A stretch of DNA of 10,196 nt from Baffinella frigidus (taxonomy: Eukaryota; Cryptophyceae; Cryptomonadales; Baffinellaceae), in contig MU647033.1 in assembly GCA_026770585.1 (NCBI GenBank), forward strand, positions 118,427 to 128,622, in the 5' to 3' direction. Below, in pieces: positions 8,697 to 10,196 of this stretch. The notes below the pieces were generated by a model that had not been told where the DNA came from, did not search any database, and worked only from the letters and a program-made list of their open reading frames with translations. How positions within the stretch are numbered: position 1 is the first letter of the stretch; the number at the start of each line of letters is the position of its first letter. Position numbers and translations under genes: made by a program.

Positions 8697-10196
8697 GTGT
8701 GGTTGTGTATGTCTTCCACACGGTGCCACGCCAGAGGCCTCGAAACATCCACTTTTGACATCTTTCAGCGCAAACCACAAGGATTCTAAAGTCACTTTCG
8801 CCTGATCTGGCTAAGATAAGACAGTCATTACCCTCAAGCCCTCTGGCGTGGCGGGATTCAAAGGCGATTTCGTCCGAAGATCCAGTCAAAATGTTGGTGA
8901 ATTAATATATCCTTGCACGAGCAATCCAACATTTAGTACCGCGAAACTAAATGGACATTTATTTAGTACCACGAAACTAAATGGACCGTTCTGCGAAGCC
9001 CTGCGTGTGATACGTTGTTACCAAACGCACCACATTAATAGGGTAACGGCCTGAAAATGGGGTAGTTAGGCCTACGGGATTGCCTAGGACCTCCTACCGT
9101 AGGCCGAGACTTTTTGGTCCTAGGATCCCTCGGCCTACGGTAGGAGGTCCTAGGCAATCCCGTAGGCCTAACTATCCCATTTTCGGGCCGTTAGCCTATT
9201 AACATGGTATGCACGTATCTTCCACAGCAAATATACCAATCCGGGCGACCAGGACAACGGTGGCTGCTGAGTGGATGGCAGAAAGTGATGCGGTATATAC
9301 GTATCTTCCACAGCAAATATACCACACGAAGCGTACACGGTCTTTACAGATGCCCGATGTGTCCTTTTTACAGGGCGGACCGGTCGTAATGGTGCAGATC
9401 GAGAACGAATTCGGCTCCTACATAGACGTCTCAAAGTCCGTTAACTTAAAAAGAAAATGGCCTATCAAACCGGATTCTGGCCCTAATTAAATTCACTTAG
9501 GGCCCTAATTAACCTGCGTCCAACTCCTATAAACAAATAGGGGACCATTTTCTTTTAAATTAAACCTGTCCCCGGATTGAAGTGGATCTTTCCTTTTTGC
9601 AGGGCGGACCGGTCGTAATGGTGCAGATCGAGAACGAATTCGGCTCCTACGGAGACGTCTCAAAGTCCGCTAAGGACCTAAAGTGCACCCCGCTCCCTAC
9701 TTCGCCTAAAGTTAACTCATGAGGCGGGCCCGTCCACTTTTGGAGGACCAAAAAAAACATGATTCGTTCCACTCCAGCGAGCGTCCCACACGAGGCTACC
9801 CAGGCGAACAGAATAAAAGGGACTTTTAAAGTTTTGTGGGGAAATGATCACGTTTCCGCCCGCTGAGCGGTCGGTCGGTTTCCTTATCCGTGATCATTTC
9901 CCCACAAAAATTTAAAAGTCCCTTTTATTCTGTTCGCCTGGGTAGCCTCGTGTGGTCGCATACTTTCCTGGCCCCTCATCACGAAACCTCTATCTCTTAG
10001 GTTAGGCTCAGGGGTTAGGGGTTAGAGAGAAGATTTAGGGTTGAGGGTTGAGCGAGAACCTAACCCCGAAACCCTAAATCCTAACCCCCAAACCTTAACC
10101 CGAAACCCTCACCCCCAAAGGTACATGCAGCACCTCATCTCGCTCGCGCGGCGGCTACTCGGGCCTTCTATCGTGCTTTACACCACGGTCCACCCC
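173..10196 (+). CDS. GH35 beta-galactosidase, split gene, partial at both ends (exons 1-7)
   Basis: Family 35 retaining beta-galactosidase, which removes terminal non-reducing beta-D-galactose from glycans. CDS = 173-278, 1526-1608, 3590-3659, 5209-5297, 7318-7356, 9603-9682, 10121-10196. I see that the joined exons give 181 codons with no stop, that all introns begin GT and end AG, and that phases (1,0,1,0,0,2) match. The joined product follows the GH35 barrel in order: GELHYFRIPR, NAIQTYVPWN, FDFSGEKDV, LLRPGPYICAEWD, GGLPWWLL and GGPVVMVQIENEF, which fits the family signature GGP-hydrophobic(2)-x2-Q-x-E-N-E-[FY]. From family knowledge, the Glu of 'NE' is the acid/base catalyst. The 'EWDMGGLPWWLL' form is GLB1/bacterial-like; plant BGALs usually have 'EWNFGGFPVWL'. 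The nucleophile Glu and any signal peptide are outside the window, so secretion or lysosomal targeting cannot be judged. Whether the gene is expressed is unknown, but no exon shows damage. Confidence 0.9.
391..435 (+). pseudogene. exon 1 copy with internal deletion
   Basis: TTGGGGAGCTACACTACTTC matches the GELHYF part of exon 1 and is joined directly to CAACGCCTCGCCGCGAATGG, which matches the later QRLASNG part. The middle (RIPRAYWRDRL) is missing. The join lies at a short CTTCAA-like stretch, suggesting a microhomology deletion. Confidence 0.65.
438..480. repeat. telomere-like G-rich repeat
   Basis: GGGTGAGGGTGTGGGGTGTAGGGTGC-type repeat lying between two exon-1 fragments. Confidence 0.65.
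481..520 (+). pseudogene. degenerate exon 1 copy
   Basis: Resembles the exon 1 section from GGAACTTCACTACTTCAG through GGCGAGACCGCC but with many changes and an in-frame stop. The segment AGGTAGTAGCGAG is repeated again at 540-552, next to the GA microsatellite. Confidence 0.5.
550..622. repeat. (GA)n microsatellite, imperfect
   Basis: Long purine run of GA with interruptions such as GGGC, GATAGAG and GTGTGA. It is flanked on both sides by degenerate exon-1 fragments or telomere-like repeats. Confidence 0.9.
640..735. repeat. telomere-like GGGTGTGG/GGGTTTAGGG array
   Basis: Degenerate 7-8 bp units (GGGTGTG, GGGTTTA, GGGTGTA) in G-rich orientation, ending just before the exon-1 fragment near 743. 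Confidence 0.75.
743..761 (+). pseudogene. short exon 1 fragment (QRLA region)
   Basis: CACAACGCCTCGCCGCG matches the exon 1 QRLA codons and shares the CGCCGCG variant with the copy at 391-435. It lies just after a telomere-like GGGTTTAGGG stretch. It is very short, so it is supported mainly by the neighbouring fragments. Confidence 0.4.
877..899 (+). pseudogene. short exon 1 fragment (3' end)
   Basis: AACGCTCTACGCCGTCCAGACTTGT resembles the exon 1 end AACGCC...ATCCAGACCTGT, including the donor position, with a few extra bases inside. Telomere-like repeats follow within about 25 bp. Confidence 0.45.
917..980. repeat. TTTAGGG telomere-type array
   Basis: At 945-980 it holds clean tandem GGGTTTA units, preceded by GTTGAGGGTTTGTGATTCAGG. 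It abuts the exon-1 3' fragment at 981. Confidence 0.85.
981..1011 (+). pseudogene. exon 1 3'-end copy with donor-like GT
   Basis: GCGAATGGCCACAATGCCATCCAGACTTGT reads ANGHNAIQT and matches the last third of exon 1, including the position of its donor. A (TTTAGGG)n run abuts it upstream and CCCTGAACCCTAAA follows downstream. There is no acceptor before it. A weaker fragment, GACTATAACGCTGTC, sits at 1047-1061. Confidence 0.7.
1155..1270. repeat. tandem repeat, about 38 bp x 3
   Basis: Three units each contain GTGTATGAATCTGA followed by a TTTTCC-like end. A 31-bp section at 1156-1186 recurs without change at 1232-1262; the middle unit is more diverged. The unit core GTTTAGGGTGTA resembles the telomere-like repeats. 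Confidence 0.85.
1465..1527 (+). repeat. 31-bp tandem repeat of the intron 3' end
   Basis: GGGTTGACTAATT followed by CTTGTGNGCAGACGTG occurs at 1465-1495 and 1496-1526, ending at the real exon 2 acceptor. A third copy lies at about 1305-1336. Each carries a branch-point-like TTGACTAAT and a GCAG acceptor. Confidence 0.88.
1526..1608 (+). CDS. exon 2 of the GH35 gene
   Basis: Completes the Tyr codon (T|AC) and reads YVPWNYHEEQKGVFDFSGEK, then DVTAFLQE, matching the conserved GH35 'TYVPWN.HEP..G.FDFSG..D...FL' block. The acceptor is GCGCAG at 1520-1525; the donor is GAG|GTCTCG at 1609. Length is 83 nt, ending in phase 0. The Pro usual after 'HE' is Glu here. Reading past the donor (SSDQTTPL...) loses all family resemblance, which supports the donor choice. 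Confidence 0.9.
2087..2186 (+). repeat. dispersed repeat A, copy 1
   Basis: GCGGGCTACGAAGGGA, CCGTTACCTTAT, CGTAGGAACCCCC and ATGTCCCTACGG occur in the same order here and at 4420-4519. Roughly 100 bp, diverged in the middle. Origin unknown; no coding potential seen. Confidence 0.75.
2208..2251 (+). pseudogene. exon 2 3'-part copy with intact donor
   Basis: GACGTGACCGCGTTTCTTCAAGAG|GTCTCG is the same as the end of exon 2 (DVTAFLQE) and continues into the same intron bases GTCTCGTCCGA. The 5' half (YVPWN...) and the acceptor are missing. Confidence 0.85.
2372..2405 (+). pseudogene. exon 2 3'-part copy, second
   Basis: GACGTGACCGCGTTTCTCGAGGAG|GTCTCG reads DVTAFLEE with donor-like GT at 2396. 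It is preceded by an A-rich stretch, not by exon sequence or an acceptor. Confidence 0.8.
2652..2777. mobile_element. foldback element, TIR CCACGCCAGAGT
   Basis: CCACGCCAGAGT at the left and ACTCTGGCGTGG at the right form terminal inverted repeats about 126 bp apart, flanked by TG on both sides. Inside is a perfect 11-bp hairpin (2718-2745, arms TCAAAAGCGCA). A second element with the same termini lies at 8725-8852. Confidence 0.65.
2864..2922 (+). pseudogene. exon 2 3'-part copy, third and longest
   Basis: Reads CDFSGEKHPFVAAFLEE with donor GAG|GTCTCG at 2914, close to exon 2's VFDFSGEKDVTAFLQE but one residue longer. The conserved YVPWN end and an acceptor at the right place are absent. 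A foldback element starts directly after it. Confidence 0.82.
2924..3070. mobile_element. foldback element, imperfect, about 147 bp
   Basis: The left arm ATCTCTTAGGAAAACTGATT pairs with the right arm ending AATCAGTTGTCCTATGAGAT, and pairing continues inward to GTGAAAATTACTACAC / GTAGTGAATTTTATT with mismatches. CCG flanks both ends. The inner AAAATTACTACAC is also found in the 140-bp elements of intron 5. Confidence 0.7.
3144..3350 (+). repeat. direct repeat pair TGCACTTTAGGCGCGA...TTCAGTCAACCCT
   Basis: About 40 bp at 3144-3184 recurs at 3308-3350 (TGCACTTTAGGCGCGA, then TTCAGTCAACCCT). The partial exon-3 copy lies between them. Confidence 0.75.
3250..3292 (+). pseudogene. partial copy of the intron 2 end and exon 3 start
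   Basis: CGGGGAACTCTCGCGCAG|GCGGGCTGGCAAGGCGTCATGGT parallels CCCCGAACTCTGGAGCAG|GCGGCCCGGCAAGGCTTCATGGT at 3571-3613. It reads AGWQGVMV against AARQGFMV. It keeps an acceptor-like CAG but ends before LLRPGPY and has no donor. Confidence 0.8.
3440..3580. repeat. telomere-like CCCTAAA/CCCTCAA array before exon 3
   Basis: CCCTAAACCCTAAACTC passes into CCCTCAACC and CCCCACC-type units, ending about 10 bp before the exon 3 acceptor. Confidence 0.85.
3590..3659 (+). CDS. exon 3 of the GH35 gene
   Basis: Reads AARQGFMVLLRPGPYICAEW then DMG plus the first base of a Gly codon. 'LLRPGPYICAEWD' is one of the strongest GH35 signatures and contributes to the active-site cleft. Two acceptors are possible: AG at 3585-3586 or CAG at 3587-3589. 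The second gives FLQE-AARQG, exactly the spacing of other GH35 proteins, so I chose it. The donor is GAG|GTGAAA at 3660. Length is 70 nt, ending in phase 1. Confidence 0.92.
3672..3838. repeat. telomere-like repeats, both orientations
   Basis: AACCCCAAACGG and CCTCAACCCTGAACC lie beside GGTTTAGGGCCTAGGG and GGGTTTGGGGTTTAGG, so C-rich and G-rich versions are mixed and could fold back. Confidence 0.7.
4138..4314. mobile_element. foldback element of the CCACACGAG family (177 bp)
   Basis: CCACTCGAGAATGCTGGAG at the left is matched by the complement of CTCTAGCATTCTCGTGTGG at the right, with weaker pairing inward. TT flanks both ends. A 7-bp hairpin (TTCGTGA/TCACGAA) lies inside. No coding capacity. 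Confidence 0.75.
4360..4631 (+). repeat. diverged direct repeat, about 49 bp, two copies
   Basis: GGTAGCCACAGGAAAGAATG...TCATCGTGACG at 4360-4408 resembles GGTGGCCACAGAGAAGAAAA...TCATCGTGACG at 4583-4631. The second leads into a perfect hairpin (4626-4659, arms TGACGATTTAAAA) whose right arm is the start of the exon-4 array. Confidence 0.7.
4420..4519 (+). repeat. dispersed repeat A, copy 2
   Basis: Counterpart of 2087-2186, with the same ordered blocks and the end CCTACCGTAGGG. CCTACCGTAGG also occurs inside the foldback at 9035-9202, so the families may be related. Confidence 0.75.
4653..5144 (+). repeat. tandem array of exon-4 5' copies, 111-bp period
   Basis: Units start ATCGTCAAGAGTGTG at 4653 (117 bp), 4770, 4881 and 4992 (each 111 bp) and 5103 (truncated). 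Each has an acceptor-like CAG, then GGCTGCCCTGGTGGCTGCTAGCGGAG (LPWWLLAEPGLE), then poly-C plus CA repeats, then TACATCGCTGT. Unit 1 retains more exon (EIRTFSPP). TACATCGC is itself part of exon 4 (PYIA), so the C/CA tract seems to replace the exon's middle. The donor half is absent in all units. Confidence 0.9.
5160..5202. repeat. CCCTAAA telomere-type array before exon 4
   Basis: Nearly clean CCCTAAA units directly before the real exon 4 acceptor, joining the truncated fifth array unit to the intact exon. Confidence 0.88.
5209..5297 (+). CDS. exon 4 of the GH35 gene
   Basis: Starts by completing the Gly codon (G|GG) and reads LPWWLLAEPGLEIRTFSPPY then IARVTLWWE, matching the GH35 'GGLP.WLL..PG...RTSDP.Y......W' block. 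The acceptor is GTGCAG at 5203-5208; the donor is GAG|GTTACC at 5298. Length is 89 nt, ending in phase 0. Several other copies of its first half lie upstream and a damaged copy lies downstream, but only this one has acceptor, full frame and donor. Confidence 0.88.
5341..5410. repeat. (GGGTGTA)10 tandem array
   Basis: Ten 7-bp units, nine GGGTGTA and a last GGGTGCA. This is a one-base variant of the plant-type telomere unit GGGTTTA and far more regular than the other telomere-like stretches here. The last unit runs into the acceptor-like GTGCAG of the damaged exon-4 copy. Confidence 0.95.
5412..5486 (+). pseudogene. damaged exon 4 copy with acceptor and donor
   Basis: GTGCAG|GGCTT matches the exon 4 start. 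The LPWWLLAEPGL part is then replaced by AGGA plus ten T. From 5433, GAGATCCACACC onward reads EIHTFFPPYVARFTLWWE, ending GAG|GTACTA. Entered from its acceptor it is 75 nt (exon 4 is 89) and meets TGA at 5432-5434, so it cannot replace exon 4 in frame. Confidence 0.82.
5952..6283. mobile_element. CCACACGAG-family foldback with a second foldback nested inside
   Basis: The left end CCACACGAGGCTAT is matched by the complement of the right end ATAGCCTCGTGTGG, and pairing continues (GCGAACA / CTGCTCGC, imperfect). TT flanks both ends. Removing the inner element (6029-6197) leaves about 160 bp, close to the 170- and 177-bp sizes of its relatives. Confidence 0.7.
6029..6197. mobile_element. nested foldback, TIR CAATTTAATCC
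   Basis: The left arm CAATTTAATCCCGCCGAGCA continuing to GAATACGATT pairs with the right arm AATCGTATTCATTACGAATA continuing to GGATTAAATTG. An inner pair GGTGTATCTTGAG / CTTAAGATACACC follows. No clear target duplication found. Confidence 0.75.
6273..6464 (+). repeat. 48-bp perfect direct repeats around a palindrome
   Basis: The 48 bases 6273-6320 (starting GCCTCGTGTGGTTCGCCG) recur without change at 6417-6464. The 96-bp spacer holds a 20-bp perfect palindrome CCGCGTGACCGGTCACGCGG at 6352-6371. The repeat includes the right end of the foldback at 5952-6283. Confidence 0.93.
6547..6577. repeat. perfect 13-bp hairpin CGTATACGAAGAT
   Basis: Arms CGTATACGAAGAT and ATCTTCGTATACG around a 5-base loop, abutting the next foldback. 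No U-run follows, so it does not look like a terminator. Confidence 0.85.
6577..6776. mobile_element. foldback element, TIR GCTGGGTAAACCGGGTGTGG (200 bp)
   Basis: The 33-bp left arm (GCTGGGTAAACC...ATTTGATAA) matches the complement of the right arm with one mismatch. An inner pair AGTCAATTCACC / GGTGAGTTGACT follows. AC flanks both ends. No coding capacity. Confidence 0.82.
6851..6917 (+). repeat. short tandem repeat, 20-bp unit AATGTGTTTATTTTAACAG
   Basis: Two near-identical 20-bp units at 6878-6897 and 6898-6917, and a more diverged one from 6851. Confidence 0.88.
6976..7019. repeat. perfect 19-bp hairpin GTTGGTCACGTAGCTGCGG
   Basis: Arms at 6976-6994 and 7001-7019 are exact inverted copies around a 6-base loop (AAATTC). 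It contains CACGTAGCTGCG. It lies alone in intron 4 between other repeats. Confidence 0.93.
7106..7271. mobile_element. foldback element, TIR CCACCAACCCTCACGG (166 bp)
   Basis: The left CCACCAACCCTCACGGTTTG matches the complement of the right CAAACCGTGAGGGCTGGTGG with one mismatch, and AAATGG/CCATTT continues the pairing. CT flanks both ends. It ends 46 bp before exon 5, so it may affect the branch-point region. Confidence 0.8.
7318..7356 (+). CDS. exon 5 of the GH35 gene, a 39-nt micro-exon
   Basis: Reads VMLSKMRPFLADQ. It supplies exactly the segment missing between exon 4 (...LWWE) and exon 6 (GGPVVM...), matching the family's 'W...LLPKMRPLLYENGGPV'. The acceptor is CAACAG at 7312-7317; the donor is CAG|GTCCGC at 7357. 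It is phase 0 on both sides, so skipping it would keep the frame but delete the helix before the catalytic strand. A 16-bp minisatellite begins at its donor. No second copy was found. Confidence 0.85.
7359..7486 (+). repeat. 16-bp minisatellite CCGCCCTAAGTTGATT x 8
   Basis: Eight consecutive 16-bp units differing by a few bases (CCGCCC/ATATCC/ATGTCC/CTGTCC + TAAGTTGATT). It begins two bases into the intron, so the donor context GTCCGC of exon 5 is part of the first unit. Confidence 0.95.
7850..8001. mobile_element. foldback element with 5-bp target duplication TAATC (152 bp)
   Basis: The left arm CTAGCTCTGTCCC...GGGCTCGCCATTATTTCG pairs with the right arm CGAAATAATGGCGAGCCC...GGGACAGAGCTAG. 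Further in, poly-C faces poly-G and CAGGTAAATTTC faces GAAATTTACCTG. TAATC lies immediately outside both ends. Confidence 0.88.
8079..8218. mobile_element. 140-bp foldback MITE-like element, copy 1
   Basis: Ends TTATCCGGGGAAACC / GGTTTCCCCGGATAA with about 50-bp arms. Flanked by AACC on both sides (8075-8078 and 8219-8222), a likely 4-bp target duplication. The unpaired centre (ACAATTCGTTCTTATTAGTA) is the reverse complement of the centre of the copy at 8471, so the two are in opposite orientation. Confidence 0.92.
8351..8650. mobile_element. CCACACGG foldback interrupted by the 140-bp element
   Basis: Left CCACACGGTGGGCTA and right complement CCACACGGTGGACTA are terminal inverted repeats; TT flanks both ends. 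Without the nested element and its AAGT duplication, about 156 bp remain. A further CCACACGG hairpin (8695-8722) lies just downstream. Confidence 0.7.
8471..8610. mobile_element. 140-bp foldback MITE-like element, copy 2
   Basis: Exactly the same length and termini as 8079-8218, inverted. Flanked by AAGT on both sides (8467-8470 and 8611-8614), a different target duplication from copy 1. It lies inside a larger CCACACGG foldback. Confidence 0.92.
8663..8694. repeat. (TA)16 microsatellite
   Basis: 32 bp of perfect TA dinucleotide between two CCGTGTGG motifs. Confidence 0.97.
8725..8852. mobile_element. foldback element, TIR GCCACGCCAGAG (128 bp)
   Basis: GCCACGCCAGAGGC at the left and GCCCTCTGGCGTGGC at the right are inverted copies. 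Termini match the element at 2652-2777 and the size is nearly the same, but the interiors are not clearly alike. No target duplication is evident. Confidence 0.68.
8931..8987 (+). repeat. 30-bp tandem repeat ATTTAGTACC..GAAACTAAATGGAC x 2
   Basis: Two units with 30-bp period; each can form a small hairpin (ATTTAGT / ACTAAAT). The first overlaps the inverted pair AAATGTTGG (8889) / CCAACATTT (8926). Confidence 0.88.
9035..9202. mobile_element. near-perfect foldback element, 74-bp arms (168 bp)
   Basis: Arms 9035-9108 and 9129-9202 differ at three positions and enclose a 20-base loop. Ends are TTAATAGG / CCTATTAA, flanked by CA on both sides. It contains CCTACCGTAGGCC, related to the end of dispersed repeat A. 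No coding capacity. Confidence 0.93.
9206..9324 (+). repeat. 33-bp direct repeat GGTATNNACGTATCTTCCAC, two copies
   Basis: 9206-9238 and 9292-9324 differ at two bases; both end CAGCAAATATACCA. Period 86 bp. Function unknown. Confidence 0.92.
9357..9442 (+). pseudogene. damaged copy of exon 6 with its acceptor
   Basis: From the pyrimidine-rich acceptor TTTTTACAG (ending 9373) it repeats exon 6 at an offset of 229 bp. It reads GGPVVMVQIENEFGSY, then IDVSKSV instead of GDVSKSA, so the catalytic motif is intact. The 3' end diverges into TTAACTTAAAAAG and no donor follows. If used as an exon it could not splice on to exon 7 at the normal place. Confidence 0.9.
9440..9566. mobile_element. foldback element joined to the damaged exon 6 copy
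   Basis: TTAACTTAAAAAGAAAATGG pairs imperfectly with CCATTTTCTTTTAAATTAA around an interior with two GGCCCTAATTAA motifs. Its left end is exactly where the exon-6 copy stops matching, suggesting it truncated the copy or formed with it. Confidence 0.6.
9603..9682 (+). CDS. exon 6 of the GH35 gene, contains the catalytic acid/base Glu
   Basis: Reads GGPVVMVQIENEFGSYGDVS then KSAKDLK (last codon split 2+1). This is the GH35 active-site signature; by family knowledge the Glu at codon 9636-9638 (IENE) is the proton donor. The acceptor is TTTGCAG ending at 9602; the donor is AA|GTGCAC at 9683. Length is 80 nt, ending in phase 2. A damaged copy lies 229 bp upstream, and only this one keeps Gly-Asp after 'GSY' and has a usable donor. 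Confidence 0.92.
9786..9955. mobile_element. near-perfect CCACACGAG-family foldback, 67-bp arms (170 bp)
   Basis: Left arm 9786-9852 and right arm 9889-9955 match at all but one base. Ends are CCACACGAGGCTACCC / GGGTAGCCTCGTGTGG; TC flanks both ends. It shares termini with 5952-6283 and 4138-4314. Loop of 36 bases. This looks like the youngest copy of the family in the window. Confidence 0.93.
10005..10117. repeat. telomere-like repeats in both orientations before exon 7
   Basis: GGGTTAGAG, GATTTAGGGTTGAGGG (G-rich) are followed by CCCCGAAACCCTAAATCC, CCCCCAAACC (C-rich), so the region can fold back. Its C-rich end provides the pyrimidine context of the exon 7 acceptor. Confidence 0.8.
10121..10196 (+). 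CDS. exon 7 of the GH35 gene, runs off the window end
   Basis: Its first base completes the Lys codon from exon 6 (AA|G). It then reads YMQHLISLARRLLGPSIVLY and TTVHP, matching GH35 '..Y..HL..L.R..LG.DVVLFTTD'. The acceptor is AAAG at 10117-10120. An alternative acceptor (GCAG ending at 10130) would remove the conserved Tyr and was not chosen. The exon continues past the window. Confidence 0.88.

Larger units (their letters stand above)
7357..9602 (+). other. intron 5 (2,246 bp, the longest)
   Basis: GT at 7357 and AG at 9602. It contains the minisatellite, five to six foldbacks, a (TA)n tract, short tandem and direct repeats, and the damaged exon-6 copy. 7490-7840 has only scattered short motifs such as GTCAACT and CCTGCCCGGTTTAGTC. 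Confidence 0.8.
9683..10120 (+). other. intron 6 (438 bp)
   Basis: GT at 9683 and AG at 10120. It contains one near-perfect foldback and a telomere-like tail directly before the exon 7 acceptor. Confidence 0.8.

Noticed and set aside
8519-8889. Frames with YIYIYIYI stretches
   Set aside because: They are translations of the (TA)16 microsatellite.
9240-9285. GGTGGCTGCTGAGTGG as another exon 4 fragment
   Set aside because: Only about 12 bases match exon 4 and nothing around them does, so chance is likely.
1-10196. Autonomous transposase or reverse transcriptase gene for the foldbacks
   Set aside because: No such motifs were seen in any frame; all elements here appear non-autonomous.

Overview
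The window looks like eukaryotic nuclear DNA, most likely from an alga or related protist. It has no bacterial-style genes. It carries one protein-coding gene on the + strand, broken into small exons by long GT-AG introns, and degenerate plant/green-alga type telomere-like repeats (CCCTAAA/TTTAGGG and variants such as CCCTCAA and GGGTGTA) are scattered throughout. The lineage is inferred from these features only; I cannot name a species.

The gene is an interior part of a glycoside hydrolase family 35 beta-galactosidase (animal GLB1-like rather than plant BGAL-like motifs). I reconstruct seven exons: 173-278, 1526-1608, 3590-3659, 5209-5297, 7318-7356, 9603-9682 and 10121 to the window end. 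All six introns are GT-AG and all phases agree. Together the exons give 543 nt (181 codons) without a stop, so about 5% of the window is coding. The reading runs from the strand 'GELHYFRIPR' through 'QTYVPWN', 'LLRPGPYICAEWD', 'GGLPWWLL' and the catalytic 'GGPVVMVQIENEFGSY' to 'LYTT'. The N-terminus lies upstream of the window; the nucleophile and the rest of the protein lie downstream.

The introns are unusual. Five of the seven exons have partial, broken copies nearby: exon 1 about seven, exon 2 three, exon 3 one, exon 4 five or more (most in a 111-bp tandem array), exon 6 one. For each exon only one copy has a working acceptor, donor and frame. The copies commonly adjoin telomere-like or simple-sequence DNA, which suggests repeated local copying during break repair.

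The introns are also full of foldback (MITE-like) elements, several near-perfect. Two are 140-bp copies of one family in opposite orientation, flanked by different 4-bp direct repeats. At least four share CCACACG/CCACTCG termini, and two of these contain a second foldback nested inside. Most foldbacks with clear ends are flanked by a matching 2-bp direct repeat.

Layout: 1-1525 upstream sequence, exon 1, intron 1 (exon-1 fragments, telomere-like and GA repeats); 1526-3589 exon 2 and intron 2 (exon-2 fragments, foldbacks); 3590-5208 exon 3 and intron 3 (telomere-like DNA, one foldback, exon-4 tandem array); 5209-7317 exon 4 and intron 4 (GGGTGTA array, nested foldbacks, 48-bp repeats); 7318-9602 micro-exon 5 and intron 5 (16-bp minisatellite, about six foldbacks, exon-6 copy); 9603-10196 exon 6, intron 6 (one foldback and telomere-like DNA) and the start of exon 7.
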